From MFD04716-140 sp963703125 (lineage in GTDB: Bacteria; Bacteroidota; Bacteroidia; Flavobacteriales; Flavobacteriaceae): 64,000 nt of DNA. Position 1 is the first letter of the stretch. Each line of letters begins with the position of its first letter. Where the stretch lies: assembly GCA_963703125.1 (NCBI GenBank), contig OY969790.1, positions 1,984,001 to 2,048,000 on the forward strand, in the 5' to 3' direction. Position numbers and translations under genes: made by a program. The notes under the pieces were generated by a model that was not told where the DNA came from, did no database searches, and saw only the letters and a program-made list of their open reading frames with translations. Positions 19,909-28,257 of this stretch are shown here, piece after piece.

Positions 19909-19927
19909 CCCCTTATATTTTGATTTT

Positions 19928-20590
19928 ATGAATTTAAGAAAATCCTTGCTGTTGATAATTGTTATTTTGATTATCGATCAGGTCAGCAAATTTTATATCA
20001 AGACACATTTTGTTCTCGGGGAATCCGTAGAGGTTTTCTCTTGGTTCAAAATACTCTTCATAGAAAATGAAGGTGCCGCTTGGGGAACCAAGCTGAGCGA
20101 TTTTTTGCCTATTTCTGAAAATTCCGGCAAATTGTTTTTAACCATTTTTAGGATGTTAGCGATTTTCGGTATTGGATATTGGCTTTATGATGTGATAAAG
20201 AAGAAATCTTCCAGGACACTAATTGTGGCCGTGGCCTTAATTTTTGCCGGCGCAATGGGAAATATTTTAGATTCAATATTTTATGGGCTTTTGTTCGATG
20301 ACAGCAATAATAACTTGGCCACTTTATTTTCAAATGAACCCTATGGAAAGCTGTTTTTTGGCAAAGTTGTAGATATGCTATACTTTCCATTGGTTGATAC
20401 TACTTGGCCAAGTTGGATTCCTCATTTTGGAGGTAAGAACTTCCGGTTTTTTGAACCTGTATTTAATATTGCGGATACGGCTATAAGTACAGGTGTTGGA
20501 ATATTGCTGGTATTCAATAAAAAGGCTTTTTCTCAACCTAAAGAAGAAAATGACATTGATTCGGAACCACTTGATTCTGAGAAATCATAG
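19928..20590 (+). CDS. lspA: Lipoprotein signal peptidase (SPase II)
   Basis: A 220-residue inner-membrane aspartic peptidase with four transmembrane segments. The catalytic pair is D149 in VVDMLYFP and D183 in NIADTAIS. The N-terminal IIDQVSKFYIK and the FIENEGAAWG segment are conserved in the family. It removes signal peptides from lipidated prolipoproteins, of which this window encodes many. The last 58 bases overlap the convergent 5-FTHF cyclo-ligase gene; they encode a charged tail (KEENDIDSEPLDSEKS) longer than in E. coli LspA, probably in the cytoplasm. Confidence 0.95.
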   Translation: MNLRKSLLLIIVILIIDQVSKFYIKTHFVLGESVEVFSWFKILFIENEGAAWGTKLSDFLPISENSGKLFLTIFRMLAIFGIGYWLYDVIKKKSSRTLIVAVALIFAGAMGNILDSIFYGLLFDDSNNNLATLFSNEPYGKLFFGKVVDMLYFPLVDTTWPSWIPHFGGKNFRFFEPVFNIADTAISTGVGILLVFNKKAFSQPKEENDIDSEPLDSEKS

Positions 20591-21138
20591 GTTTTATCTG
20601 GAGTTACACAGAAATCGAGCCTAACATCATTTTTGTCAATATCTGTTATTTGGGCAGTGGGGTGAAAAAGTGACAATCCTATTTTTATAGTATCCTTACG
20701 GCACTTACTGAGGAATTTATCATAGTATCCCTTGCCATATCCTACACGGTTTCCTCTCAAATCGAAAGCCAAAAGAGGAACAAAAACAACATCTAATTTA
20801 TTCGGTGCTATTTCGATACCATCAATAGGTTCGGGTATGCCCCATTCATTTTTTTTTAACTTGGTATTGTCTGTAAGCAAATAATGCTTCAATATGTTTT
20901 GAGAAAAAATTTTAGGGAAAACCACATTTTTGTCCTTACCTTGAAGAATCGATAAAATAAAAGTAGTTTCGATTTCTTTCTTATCAGAAATCGCTAAAAA
21001 GAGATGATAAAATTCACAAGACCAAATGGGAAGGTCTAAAACCTTGTTGGCTATGCCCAAACTGGCATTCAGTAGATATTCTGAGGATATTTTTTTTCTA
21101 TATTCAACATACTGCAATCGCAATTCCTTCTTCAACAT
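20533..21138 (-). CDS. 5-formyltetrahydrofolate cyclo-ligase
   Basis: A 201-residue protein of the MTHFS/YgfA family. The signature is the ATP-binding RGNRVGYGKGYYDKFL stretch near residues 132-147, and the N-terminal LQYVEYRKKIS is typical. It converts 5-formyl-THF to 5,10-methenyl-THF with ATP. Its last residues overlap the 3' end of lspA on the other strand by 58 bases (20533-20590). Confidence 0.9.
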   Translation of the reverse strand: MLKKELRLQYVEYRKKISSEYLLNASLGIANKVLDLPIWSCEFYHLFLAISDKKEIETTFILSILQGKDKNVVFPKIFSQNILKHYLLTDNTKLKKNEWGIPEPIDGIEIAPNKLDVVFVPLLAFDLRGNRVGYGKGYYDKFLSKCRKDTIKIGLSLFHPTAQITDIDKNDVRLDFCVTPDKTYDFSESSGSESMSFSSLG

Positions 21139-21183
21139 TTAAAGTTGATTTAAGCTTTTACGATTCCAATTAAAAGAAATGGT

Positions 21184-21267
21184 CTATTCTTTCGCCACAG
21201 CATAATATATTTTGAAAAACAGCATCAAAATTAAGTAGGTTCCTAAAGTTATTATGTAGTTGTCCAT
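21184..21267 (-). CDS. Possible 27-residue membrane peptide
   Basis: The minus strand has ATG at 21267 and TAG at 21186-21184. The 27-residue product reads as one hydrophobic segment (TYLILMLFFKIYYAV) with a charged C-terminus AKE and a polar N-terminus MDNY, the organisation of a single-pass small membrane protein. It lies 45 bases downstream of the cyclo-ligase gene's start, so it is read from the same strand but upstream of that gene and may be co-transcribed with it. Size alone makes chance a real alternative. Confidence 0.42.
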   Translation of the reverse strand: MDNYIITLGTYLILMLFFKIYYAVAKE

Positions 21268-21324
21268 GAGGGAAAAAGTATTTATACGTTAAATGTAAAG
21301 AAAAAATTCTTTTTAAAACCTACA

Positions 21325-21360
21325 AAATGCAACTTTTTATCGATGAAATGCAATTTTTTG
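21325..21360. repeat. Pair of direct repeats spaced 21 bp
   Basis: AAATGCAACTTTTT (from 21325) and AAATGCAATTTTTT (from 21346) differ at one position and start exactly 21 bp apart, two helical turns. They sit 58 to 93 bp upstream of the small minus-strand ORF. Such phasing is what operator half-sites of a regulator look like, although an AT-rich chance repeat is possible. Confidence 0.4.
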
Positions 21361-21677
21361 TAAAAAACGCGCCTTTTACATTTTGTGATTTCTTAACGTA
21401 ATCTTAAATTTTGGCTCTAAATTATTGATATGCAAATGGTTAAAACTTTGATATTTGTCAGCAAATAACTGGGATATAAGAGGTTCAAAAAAATCTCTAC
21501 AGTTCAATGACCATGTATATTTTAAAGTATGAATTGGGACAAGTTGTCAACCATAATTCAAATCCAAATTGGGGCTTTTATGCGAGTTCCGTAAATTTTT
21601 TGAATTTCCCTCGAGTAAGTTAAAAAAAGCTAAATCAACTCACGGTTTTGTAAAAACATAGTAATTTAACCAAATTA

Positions 21678-23498
21678 ATGAGTAAGATAAACGAGACTGA
21701 ATTAATGTCGACAACCCCTTTAAACATTCAGTTAAGTACGTTGCCAGATGGTCCTGGGGTCTATCAGTTTTACGATTCGGACGGGAAAATTCTATATGTA
21801 GGAAAGGCCAAAAACCTTAAAAAGCGTGTTTCTTCCTATTTTACCAAAAATCATGAGTATGGTAAAACACGTGTAATGGCCAAGAAAATAGCTTTGATAA
21901 AGCATATTGTTGTTCCAACGGAATCTGATGCCTTGTTATTGGAGAATAATCTGATCAAGGAGTACCTTCCAAGATACAATGTGTTGTTAAAGGATGATAA
22001 ATCGTATCCCTTTATTTGCATAAGAAAGGAGCGCTTTCCACGCATATTCTCTACCAGAAAGATCATAAAGGATGGATCCGAATATTTTGGGCCCTATACG
22101 AGCATGCGCACGGTCAAGACGTTGTTAGATTTGGTTAAAAGTCTATATCAGTTGCGAACGTGCAATTATGATCTTTCTAAAGATAAAATAGATTCGGGAA
22201 AATTTAAAGTTTGTTTGGAATATCATTTAGGAAATTGCAAAGGCCCTTGTGAAGGATTGCAGAGTGTTAGCGGATATGATAGGCAGATTACCGAAATAAG
22301 GGAAATTATAAAAGGTAATTTCAAGTCTTCAATTGGCTTTTTTAGGGAACAAATGAAAGAATTGGCCGAAGAAATGAAATTCGAGGAAGCACAACGAATA
22401 AAGAATAAGTTGGAAATATTGGAAAATTATCAATCAAAATCCACAATTGTAAACCCGAAAATCAGCAATGTTGATGTATTTTCAATTATTTCGGACGAAT
22501 CTTTTGCGTATGTGAACTTTCTTCAACTTTCCCACGGATCCATAGTGCGTTCCCATACAATGGAAATCAAAAAAAAATTGGATGAAACAGATGCTGAACT
22601 GCTTCAACTTGCGGTCGTTGAATTACGCCAGCGATTTAGCTCCGAATCCAAAGAGATATATGTACCCTTTAAAATTACTGCGACACCCGATTTGAGGGTA
22701 AACGTACCTAAATTGGGCGATAAAAAGAAAATATTGGATCTATCGGAACGTAATGCCAAGTTCTATAGACAGGAGCGGTTCAATCAAATAAAGATTGTTG
22801 ACCCAGATAGACATACCAACAGAATTATGGCACAAATGCAGAAGGACCTGCGATTAAAGCAAGAACCTAGGCATATAGAGTGTTTTGACAATAGCAATAT
22901 TCAAGGGACCGATCCGGTGGCTGCATGCGTAGTTTTCAAGGATGGTAAACCTTCAAAAAAGGAGTACAGACATTACAATATCAAAACAGTGGTTGGCCCC
23001 GATGATTTCGCATCTATGGAAGAGGTCGTACATCGCCGCTACAAAAGGCTATTGGCCGAAGGGGAGTCCTTGCCACAATTGATTGTCATTGATGGTGGAA
23101 AGGGACAATTATCTTCCGCACTTAAGAGTCTGGATCTTTTAGGTTTAAGAGGTAAAATTGCCATTATTGGCATTGCAAAAAGGTTAGAGGAAATTTATTT
23201 CCCAGAGGATTCCATTCCGATGTATTTAGACAAAAAATCTGAAAGTTTAAAGATAATCCAACAACTAAGGAACGAAGCTCACAGATTTGGAATTACCTTT
23301 CACAGGAACAAAAGAAGTAAGGGCGCAATAAACTCCGAGTTAATTGAGATCGGTGGAATTGGGGAAAAGACAGTGCAAGATCTTCTGAAAACATTTAAAT
23401 CGGTAAAGCGGGTAAAAGAAGCTCCATTGGATAAATTGGCGGAGCAAATTGGTATGGCCAAGGCCAAAATAATACATGAAACATTTCATCAGAAATAG
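21678..23498 (+). CDS. uvrC: Excinuclease ABC subunit C
   Basis: A 606-residue UvrC. The GIY-YIG endonuclease domain is near the start (LPDGPGVYQFYDSDGKILYVGK in two parts: LPDGPGVYQF, KILYVGKAKNLKKRV). A UVR motif lies around 205-240. The RNase H-like 5' incision domain contains ECFDNSNIQGTDPVAACVVF (about 396-415) and VIDGGKGQL (near 474). C-terminal HhH motifs end with IGEKTVQDLLKTF. It makes both incisions in nucleotide excision repair with UvrAB. An in-frame ATG at 21705 is an alternative start. The downstream patatin gene starts close to the stop. Confidence 0.95.
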   Translation: MSKINETELMSTTPLNIQLSTLPDGPGVYQFYDSDGKILYVGKAKNLKKRVSSYFTKNHEYGKTRVMAKKIALIKHIVVPTESDALLLENNLIKEYLPRYNVLLKDDKSYPFICIRKERFPRIFSTRKIIKDGSEYFGPYTSMRTVKTLLDLVKSLYQLRTCNYDLSKDKIDSGKFKVCLEYHLGNCKGPCEGLQSVSGYDRQITEIREIIKGNFKSSIGFFREQMKELAEEMKFEEAQRIKNKLEILENYQSKSTIVNPKISNVDVFSIISDESFAYVNFLQLSHGSIVRSHTMEIKKKLDETDAELLQLAVVELRQRFSSESKEIYVPFKITATPDLRVNVPKLGDKKKILDLSERNAKFYRQERFNQIKIVDPDRHTNRIMAQMQKDLRLKQEPRHIECFDNSNIQGTDPVAACVVFKDGKPSKKEYRHYNIKTVVGPDDFASMEEVVHRRYKRLLAEGESLPQLIVIDGGKGQLSSALKSLDLLGLRGKIAIIGIAKRLEEIYFPEDSIPMYLDKKSESLKIIQQLRNEAHRFGITFHRNKRSKGAINSELIEIGGIGEKTVQDLLKTFKSVKRVKEAPLDKLAEQIGMAKAKIIHETFHQK

Positions 23499-23514
23499 TG
23501 ACACTCATTTTCAA

Positions 23515-25779
23515 ATGCATCATAGAATAGGCATTATAGTGGTTTTATTTTTTCTCTCCTGTATTTCCTACGGGCAAGAAGGTACCGAAAAGGATTTAAA
23601 GGTAGGACTAGTTCTTAGTGGGGGCGGCGCAAAAGGTTTGGCCCATATTGGAGCACTAAAAGTAATTGAGGAGGCCGGTGTTGAGATTGATTATATCGGC
23701 GGTACCAGCATGGGCGCAATAGTTGGTGGATTATATGCCGCTGGGTATTCCGCAGCAGAGTTGGATTCTATATTTAGGAATACGGATTTTGCAGATTTGA
23801 TCCAGGATAATTTACCAAGAGGGGCAAAATCTTTTTATGAAAAAGGCGCTTCGGAAAAATACGCACTTACGTTGCCCTTTAATAATTTTAAGATTTCATT
23901 TCCCCCTGCATACTCGGGGGGTCAGAATATCTATAACGAACTTGTGAGGATATTATACCATGTGAAAGACATCAATGATTTTAACAGGCTTTCGATTCCA
24001 TTTGTGTGCATAGCTACCAACGTTGAAACCGGTGAAGAAGTTGTTTTGAACAAAGGATATTTACCGGAGGCGATTATGGCAAGTGGCACCCTTCCTTCTC
24101 TTTTTGAACCTGCCGCGTTGGATGACAAAATTTTGATAGATGGAGGGGTCGTGAACAATTATCCGGTTAAACAAGTCAAGAAAATGGGGGCCGACATAAT
24201 TATTGGCGTTGATGTGCAACATGGTCTAAGAGATCGTGAGGCGTTGCTATCCGCTACCGAGATATTGCTTCAGATCAATAATTATAGAACTGCCTTGGAC
24301 ATGGTTGAGAAGTCCAAACTTACCGATATTTATATCAAACCGAATATTGATAAATACTCGGTCGTAGATTTTAACTCGGCAAAGGCCATAGTTGATAACG
24401 GGGAAATCGCCGCAAGGGAACAATTTGACGCCCTTCAGGCCATTTCCGAAAAACAGCACAGAAGCAAGGGGTTGGTCAAATACGTCGCCATTAAAGATAC
24501 AATAATGGTAAAGCGACTGGTATTAAGCGGAAATAGGAATTATACCAGTGGTTACATTAGGGGTAAACTTCGTTTTGAACTAAACAAGAAAATCACTTTT
24601 GAAAAATTACAGCAAGGTATAAGCAATCTGTCAGCCACGGGCAATTTCAAGACTATCAGATATAAATTATTGTCAAATGATGATGGCGTTGATATGATTT
24701 TAAATCTAAATGAGAACAATAATAAAACATACATACGACTTGGTGCCCATTACGACGATCTCTATAAAACAGCCGCAATTATAAATTTGACACATCGGAA
24801 ACTTTTAATGAAAGACGATGTTGGGTCGATGGACTTTATAATCGGAGATAATATTAGATATAATTTCCAGTACTTTGTTGACAAAGGTCCGTATTGGAGT
24901 TTTGGTATTAATTCGCGGTACAATAACTTTAGTAGTGATATAGATTTTGATATAATCAGAACCAATTTTGAAATTCCAAATTCTGATAATGTTAAGAATA
25001 TTAGTTTGGATGTTACCGATATCACCAATCAAATATATGCACAAACCGTTTTGAAGGAAGAGTTTGCGGTAAGCCTTGGCCTGGAGCATAAGTTCCTTAA
25101 GTATAGTACAAGGACATTGGGTGAAGGCCTTGCCTCGGAAGGAGCATTGCTACCTAACTCGGAACCGAATAAGACCGTCTTTGAAAAGAGCAATTATTTT
25201 GGTGCCTTCGGCGGGTTGACCCTGGACACTTATGATGACAAGTATTTCCCATCAAAAGGCATTTATTTTGACGGCAAATTTAATTTTTACTTTCTTTCAT
25301 CGGACTATAATGACAACTTCAAGGAATTCTCGGTAGCGAAAGCAAGAATGGGAGGTGCTTTCTCCATACTGAAAAACCTGTCATTAAACTTGGAAACTGA
25401 GGGTGGCTTTAAACTTGGGACTTCCAGCGTAACTACCTTTGATTTTGTGCTTGGAGGATATGGCACCGATTTGATCAATAATTTTGTTCCTTTTTTCGGT
25501 TATGATTTCCTAAGCCTTCCAGGAAATAGCTTCGTAAAGGCCTACGGTAGGCTAGACTTTGAGTTTGCTCCTAAGAATCACATGTTAATTGTGGCAAATA
25601 TTGCAAATGTAGACGATGATCTTTTTAGGATCGGTGAATGGTTTGAACCACCTAAGTACACAGGATATGGATTGGGGTATGGTTGGGAATCCTTTTTTGG
25701 ACCGGTTCAAGTCTTTTACTCATGGTCGCCAGAAGTGAGGAAGAGTAATTTTTTCTTTAGTATAGGTTATTGGTTTTAA
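23515..25779 (+). CDS. Patatin-like phospholipase fused to an outer-membrane BamA-type barrel (PlpD-like)
   Basis: About 754 residues from the ATG at 23515: signal peptide ending near SCISYGQ, a patatin domain (about 28-300), one POTRA-like domain (about 320-395) and a beta-barrel to the C-terminus FFFSIGYWF. The patatin catalytic dyad is S65 in GTSMG and D209 in LIDGGVVNN, with oxyanion glycines GGGAKG (36-41). This order resembles type Vd autotransporters and bacterial patatin-Omp85 fusions. An ATG at 23476 would overlap uvrC by 23 bases and place 13 residues before the signal peptide. It acts at the outer membrane, probably on phospholipids. Confidence 0.88.
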   Translation: MHHRIGIIVVLFFLSCISYGQEGTEKDLKVGLVLSGGGAKGLAHIGALKVIEEAGVEIDYIGGTSMGAIVGGLYAAGYSAAELDSIFRNTDFADLIQDNLPRGAKSFYEKGASEKYALTLPFNNFKISFPPAYSGGQNIYNELVRILYHVKDINDFNRLSIPFVCIATNVETGEEVVLNKGYLPEAIMASGTLPSLFEPAALDDKILIDGGVVNNYPVKQVKKMGADIIIGVDVQHGLRDREALLSATEILLQINNYRTALDMVEKSKLTDIYIKPNIDKYSVVDFNSAKAIVDNGEIAAREQFDALQAISEKQHRSKGLVKYVAIKDTIMVKRLVLSGNRNYTSGYIRGKLRFELNKKITFEKLQQGISNLSATGNFKTIRYKLLSNDDGVDMILNLNENNNKTYIRLGAHYDDLYKTAAIINLTHRKLLMKDDVGSMDFIIGDNIRYNFQYFVDKGPYWSFGINSRYNNFSSDIDFDIIRTNFEIPNSDNVKNISLDVTDITNQIYAQTVLKEEFAVSLGLEHKFLKYSTRTLGEGLASEGALLPNSEPNKTVFEKSNYFGAFGGLTLDTYDDKYFPSKGIYFDGKFNFYFLSSDYNDNFKEFSVAKARMGGAFSILKNLSLNLETEGGFKLGTSSVTTFDFVLGGYGTDLINNFVPFFGYDFLSLPGNSFVKAYGRLDFEFAPKNHMLIVANIANVDDDLFRIGEWFEPPKYTGYGLGYGWESFFGPVQVFYSWSPEVRKSNFFFSIGYWF

Positions 25780-25886
25780 GCTCTTTAAATTCCATTTTCA
25801 TCTCTTTTTTCCGATATTTGGAATATAATTAAAAAGTATGTTGCAACGACGGGTTGATCTAACTTCCCATCTTAGGGCCATGTGGT

Positions 25887-25915
25887 AAGTAAGTCTTCCT
25901 TCAAAAGACTTATTT
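25887..25915 (+). repeat. Hairpin in the 5' leader of hppD / after the patatin gene
   Basis: An 11-bp stem with one G-U pair (25887-25897 and 25905-25915), loop CCTTCAA, followed by TTTACTGG and other T-rich bases. It could be a weak terminator of the patatin gene or a structured leader element of hppD. There is no long T-run. Confidence 0.4.
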
Positions 25916-25945
25916 TACTGGTATTTTCAATTTTAATACATTATT

Positions 25946-27109
25946 ATGGCAGCAGAAATAAAAAATCTTAAAGATTTAAAAAACACCGAATATTCTTTAA
26001 AAAAATTGTTCAAAGAGGCCGAGGATTTTCTTCCGCTTTTGGGCACGGACTATGTTGAACTCTATGTTGGGAATGCAAAACAATCCGCCCATTTTTACAA
26101 AACTGCCCTTGGTTTTCAATCTGAAGCCTATGCAGGACTGGAAACCGGCTTAAAGGATAGGGTGTCCTATGTGTTGAAACAGGGGAAAATTAGATTGGTG
26201 GTGACCACGCCATTACTGAAAGACGGTGAGTTAAATCATCATCTAAACGAGCATGGGGATGGGGTGAAGGTAGTGGCGTTATGGGTAGAGGATGCCACAA
26301 AAGCATTTGAGGAAACCACTAAAAGAGGGGCGAAACCCTACATGAAACCCACAAAAGAATCGGACGAAAATGGGTATGTAGTACGTTCGGGAATATATAC
26401 CTATGGAGAAACGGTTCACATATTCGTAGAGCGTAAGAAGTATCATGGAATTTTCTTGCCAGGTTACCGAAAATGGGAATCCCATTATAATCCAGAGCCG
26501 GTGGGATTAAAATTTATTGACCATATGGTAGGTAATGTCGGGTGGGACGAAATGAACACTTGGTGCAAATTTTATGGTGAGGTTATGGGCTTTGCACAAA
26601 TAGTATCCTTTGTTGATGATGACATTGCTACCGAATATACTGCATTAATGAGCAAGGTCATGAGCAATGGTAATGGAAGGGTCAAGTTTCCCATTAACGA
26701 ACCGGCCAAAGGGAAGAAGAAATCACAAATAGAGGAATATCTTGATTTTTACAATGGTCCTGGGGTACAGCACATGGCATTGGCAACGGACGATATTGTG
26801 GGGACCGTTTCAAAGATGCGGGAAAGAGGTGTTGAATTTTTATATGTTCCAGAAGCCTATTATGATGATTTATTGGAGCGGGTAGGAGATATTGATGAGG
26901 ATGTCGAAACTCTAAAAAAGCATGGAATTTTAATAGACAGGGATGAAGAGGGCTATTTATTACAGTTATTTACGAAGCCTATAGTAGATAGGCCAACACT
27001 TTTTATTGAGATTATTCAACGTAAGGGAGCTCAGTCTTTTGGGGTTGGTAATTTCAAAGCACTTTTTGAGGCAATAGAGAGGGAACAGGAGGCCAGAGGC
27101 ACCCTTTAA
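25946..27109 (+). CDS. hppD: 4-hydroxyphenylpyruvate dioxygenase
   Basis: A 387-residue member of the HPPD family with two VOC-fold halves. The Fe(II) ligands are H193 (FIDHMVG), H276 (GVQHMAL) and E355 (FIEIIQR). The family-conserved GFAQIVSFVDDDIAT and NGNGRVKFPINEPA stretches surround the active site. It turns 4-hydroxyphenylpyruvate into homogentisate in tyrosine breakdown. Homogentisate 1,2-dioxygenase is not in the window. kynA for tryptophan breakdown lies about 1.1 kb downstream. The region between is described under the small RNA candidate. Confidence 0.96.
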   Translation: MAAEIKNLKDLKNTEYSLKKLFKEAEDFLPLLGTDYVELYVGNAKQSAHFYKTALGFQSEAYAGLETGLKDRVSYVLKQGKIRLVVTTPLLKDGELNHHLNEHGDGVKVVALWVEDATKAFEETTKRGAKPYMKPTKESDENGYVVRSGIYTYGETVHIFVERKKYHGIFLPGYRKWESHYNPEPVGLKFIDHMVGNVGWDEMNTWCKFYGEVMGFAQIVSFVDDDIATEYTALMSKVMSNGNGRVKFPINEPAKGKKKSQIEEYLDFYNGPGVQHMALATDDIVGTVSKMRERGVEFLYVPEAYYDDLLERVGDIDEDVETLKKHGILIDRDEEGYLLQLFTKPIVDRPTLFIEIIQRKGAQSFGVGNFKALFEAIEREQEARGTL

Positions 27110-27219
27110 TCGGGGCAAATTTCCTAACGCTTTCCCAATTTCAGAATCAAAATTATAAAGTACTGTTAAGAGAATAGTTAAAGTAAGTTAAAACTATTTA
27201 TGGCGCATTTTTTATGTAT

Positions 27220-27227
27220 TAAATTTG
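27220..27227 (+). promoter_or_regulatory. Predicted -7 element of the small RNA candidate
   Basis: TAAATTTG fits TAnnTTTG. With the usual distance to the start site it would begin transcription at about 27233, the base where the first hairpin begins. Confidence 0.5.
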
Positions 27228-27232
27228 TCCAC

Positions 27233-27335
27233 GTAAGGGGTGGTTCCCTTACAACTTTAAGTATTGGTTTTTCATAATTTAAAGTTTGGTTGGTTATTTA
27301 GGAAAAGCCCTGACGGTCTCGTTAGGGCTTTTTTT
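27233..27335 (+). ncRNA. Candidate small RNA of about 103 nt, three hairpins
   Basis: Three stems follow one another. Hairpin 1 is GTAAGGG/CCCTTAC (27233-27239, 27246-27252, loop GTGGTT). Hairpin 2 is AACTTTAA/TTAAAGTT (27253-27260, 27279-27286). Hairpin 3 is the terminator at 27303-27332. It is preceded by a perfect -7 box at 27220 and ends in seven T. Hairpin 1 and 2 are directly adjacent, a compact layout unlike a random spacer. It is not a single long hairpin, so it does not look like 6S RNA. Alternatively it is an attenuated leader of the DUF3108 gene. Confidence 0.58.
27303..27335 (+). terminator. Rho-independent terminator
   Basis: AAAAGCCCTGACG (27303-27315) pairs with CGTTAGGGCTTTT (27320-27332), with one G-T wobble, around loop GTCT, followed by a T-run to 27335. 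Confidence 0.93.
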
Positions 27336-27470
27336 ATGTAAACTTTATGGGAGTATTGATGCATAACCGATTGTGGGATAAACAATACTTTGGAATAAAT
27401 TTTGTTTAACTAATTGTAAGTTGCAAAAAGTGTAGTGCCGCAATTAGTATTTTTACCCTAAATGTTTGCT

Positions 27471-28250
27471 ATGAAGAAAGTTTTTACCATTGTTTTTTTG
27501 ACCTTAGGTTTTCTTCTGAACGCCCAAGACACAAAATCTGCTTTTGTGCCAGGTGAGTGGTTAAAATTTAGGTTGCACTACGGATGGTTGAATGCAAGTT
27601 ATGCCACACTTCAGGTAAAAACCGCCAAAATTTCTGGGATGCCTGTATACCATGTCGTAGGTAGAGGACAAACAACTGGTTTCGCCAGTGTATTTTTTAA
27701 GGTGGACGATACGTATGAAACCTACTTTGATAAAGAAGATGGCAAGCCATACAAATTTGTTCGTAAGATCGATGAAGGCGGATATACAAAAGACGTGGAA
27801 ATAAATTTTTATCATGAAAAGGAAGAGGCCGTTCTTAATGACAAAAAGAATGATAAAAAGCTTAATTTTACACTTCAGGACAGTGTTCAGGATTTATTGT
27901 CGGCATTTTATTATCTCAGGAACAACTTTGAAACAAAAGACCTAGTAGAGGGTAAATCCATCAAATTGAATATGCTTTATGATGATGATGGCATCTTCCC
28001 CTTTAAGCTCAAATACTTAGGCAAGGAAGTGTTGAAAACAAAGTTTGGTAAAGTTGAGTGCTTAAAGTTTAGACCTTATGTGCAATCAGGTAGGGTGTTT
28101 AAAGAGCAGGAAAGCCTTTCCCTTTGGGTTTCCAATGATGATAATAAAATTCCGATTCGCATAAAGGCTGAATTGACAGTAGGTGCTATAAAGGCAGATT
28201 TAGAAGGTTACAATGGTCTTAAGCATCAATTTAAAATTATAATGGATTGA
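27471..28250 (+). CDS. DUF3108-domain exported protein
   Basis: From the second ATG (27471) the product is about 259 residues: a signal peptide ending FLLNAQ (about residue 19), then a beta-rich DUF3108-like domain with GEWLKFRLHYGWLNASYATL at the start. The domain is common in Bacteroidota and of unknown function; fold similarity suggests a lipid-carrying or surface protein. An ATG nine bases earlier (27462) would add MFA. The stop is TGA. kynA starts seven bases after the stop, so the two are probably in one transcript. Confidence 0.82.
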   Translation: MKKVFTIVFLTLGFLLNAQDTKSAFVPGEWLKFRLHYGWLNASYATLQVKTAKISGMPVYHVVGRGQTTGFASVFFKVDDTYETYFDKEDGKPYKFVRKIDEGGYTKDVEINFYHEKEEAVLNDKKNDKKLNFTLQDSVQDLLSAFYYLRNNFETKDLVEGKSIKLNMLYDDDGIFPFKLKYLGKEVLKTKFGKVECLKFRPYVQSGRVFKEQESLSLWVSNDDNKIPIRIKAELTVGAIKADLEGYNGLKHQFKIIMD

Positions 28251-28257
28251 CCCAAAA

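Larger units (their letters stand above)
21139..21677. other. Intergenic region between the cyclo-ligase gene and uvrC
   Basis: A 539-bp divergent intergenic region, AT-rich. It holds a possible 27-codon ORF (21184-21267, minus), two 21-bp-spaced direct repeats (21325 and 21346) and a short palindrome GACAAGTTGTC at 21538-21548 upstream of uvrC. No perfect TAnnTTTG box for uvrC was found. I see no tRNA or terminator here. Confidence 0.5.
27110..27470 (+). other. Intergenic region holding a small RNA candidate
   Basis: The 360-bp stretch between hppD and the DUF3108 gene contains a perfect -7 box (27220-27227), a three-hairpin region (27233-27335) ending in a terminator, and about 135 bp of featureless AT-rich DNA before the next gene. 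No coding sequence of note was found. Confidence 0.6.

Noticed and set aside
21538..21548. Palindrome GACAAGTTGTC upstream of uvrC as an SOS box
   Set aside because: It does not match a known LexA site of Bacteroidota and is short enough to be chance.
27233..27335. 6S RNA as an explanation of the small RNA candidate
   Set aside because: 6S RNA is a single long hairpin with a central bubble; here three separate hairpins are predicted and the 5' and 3' ends do not pair.
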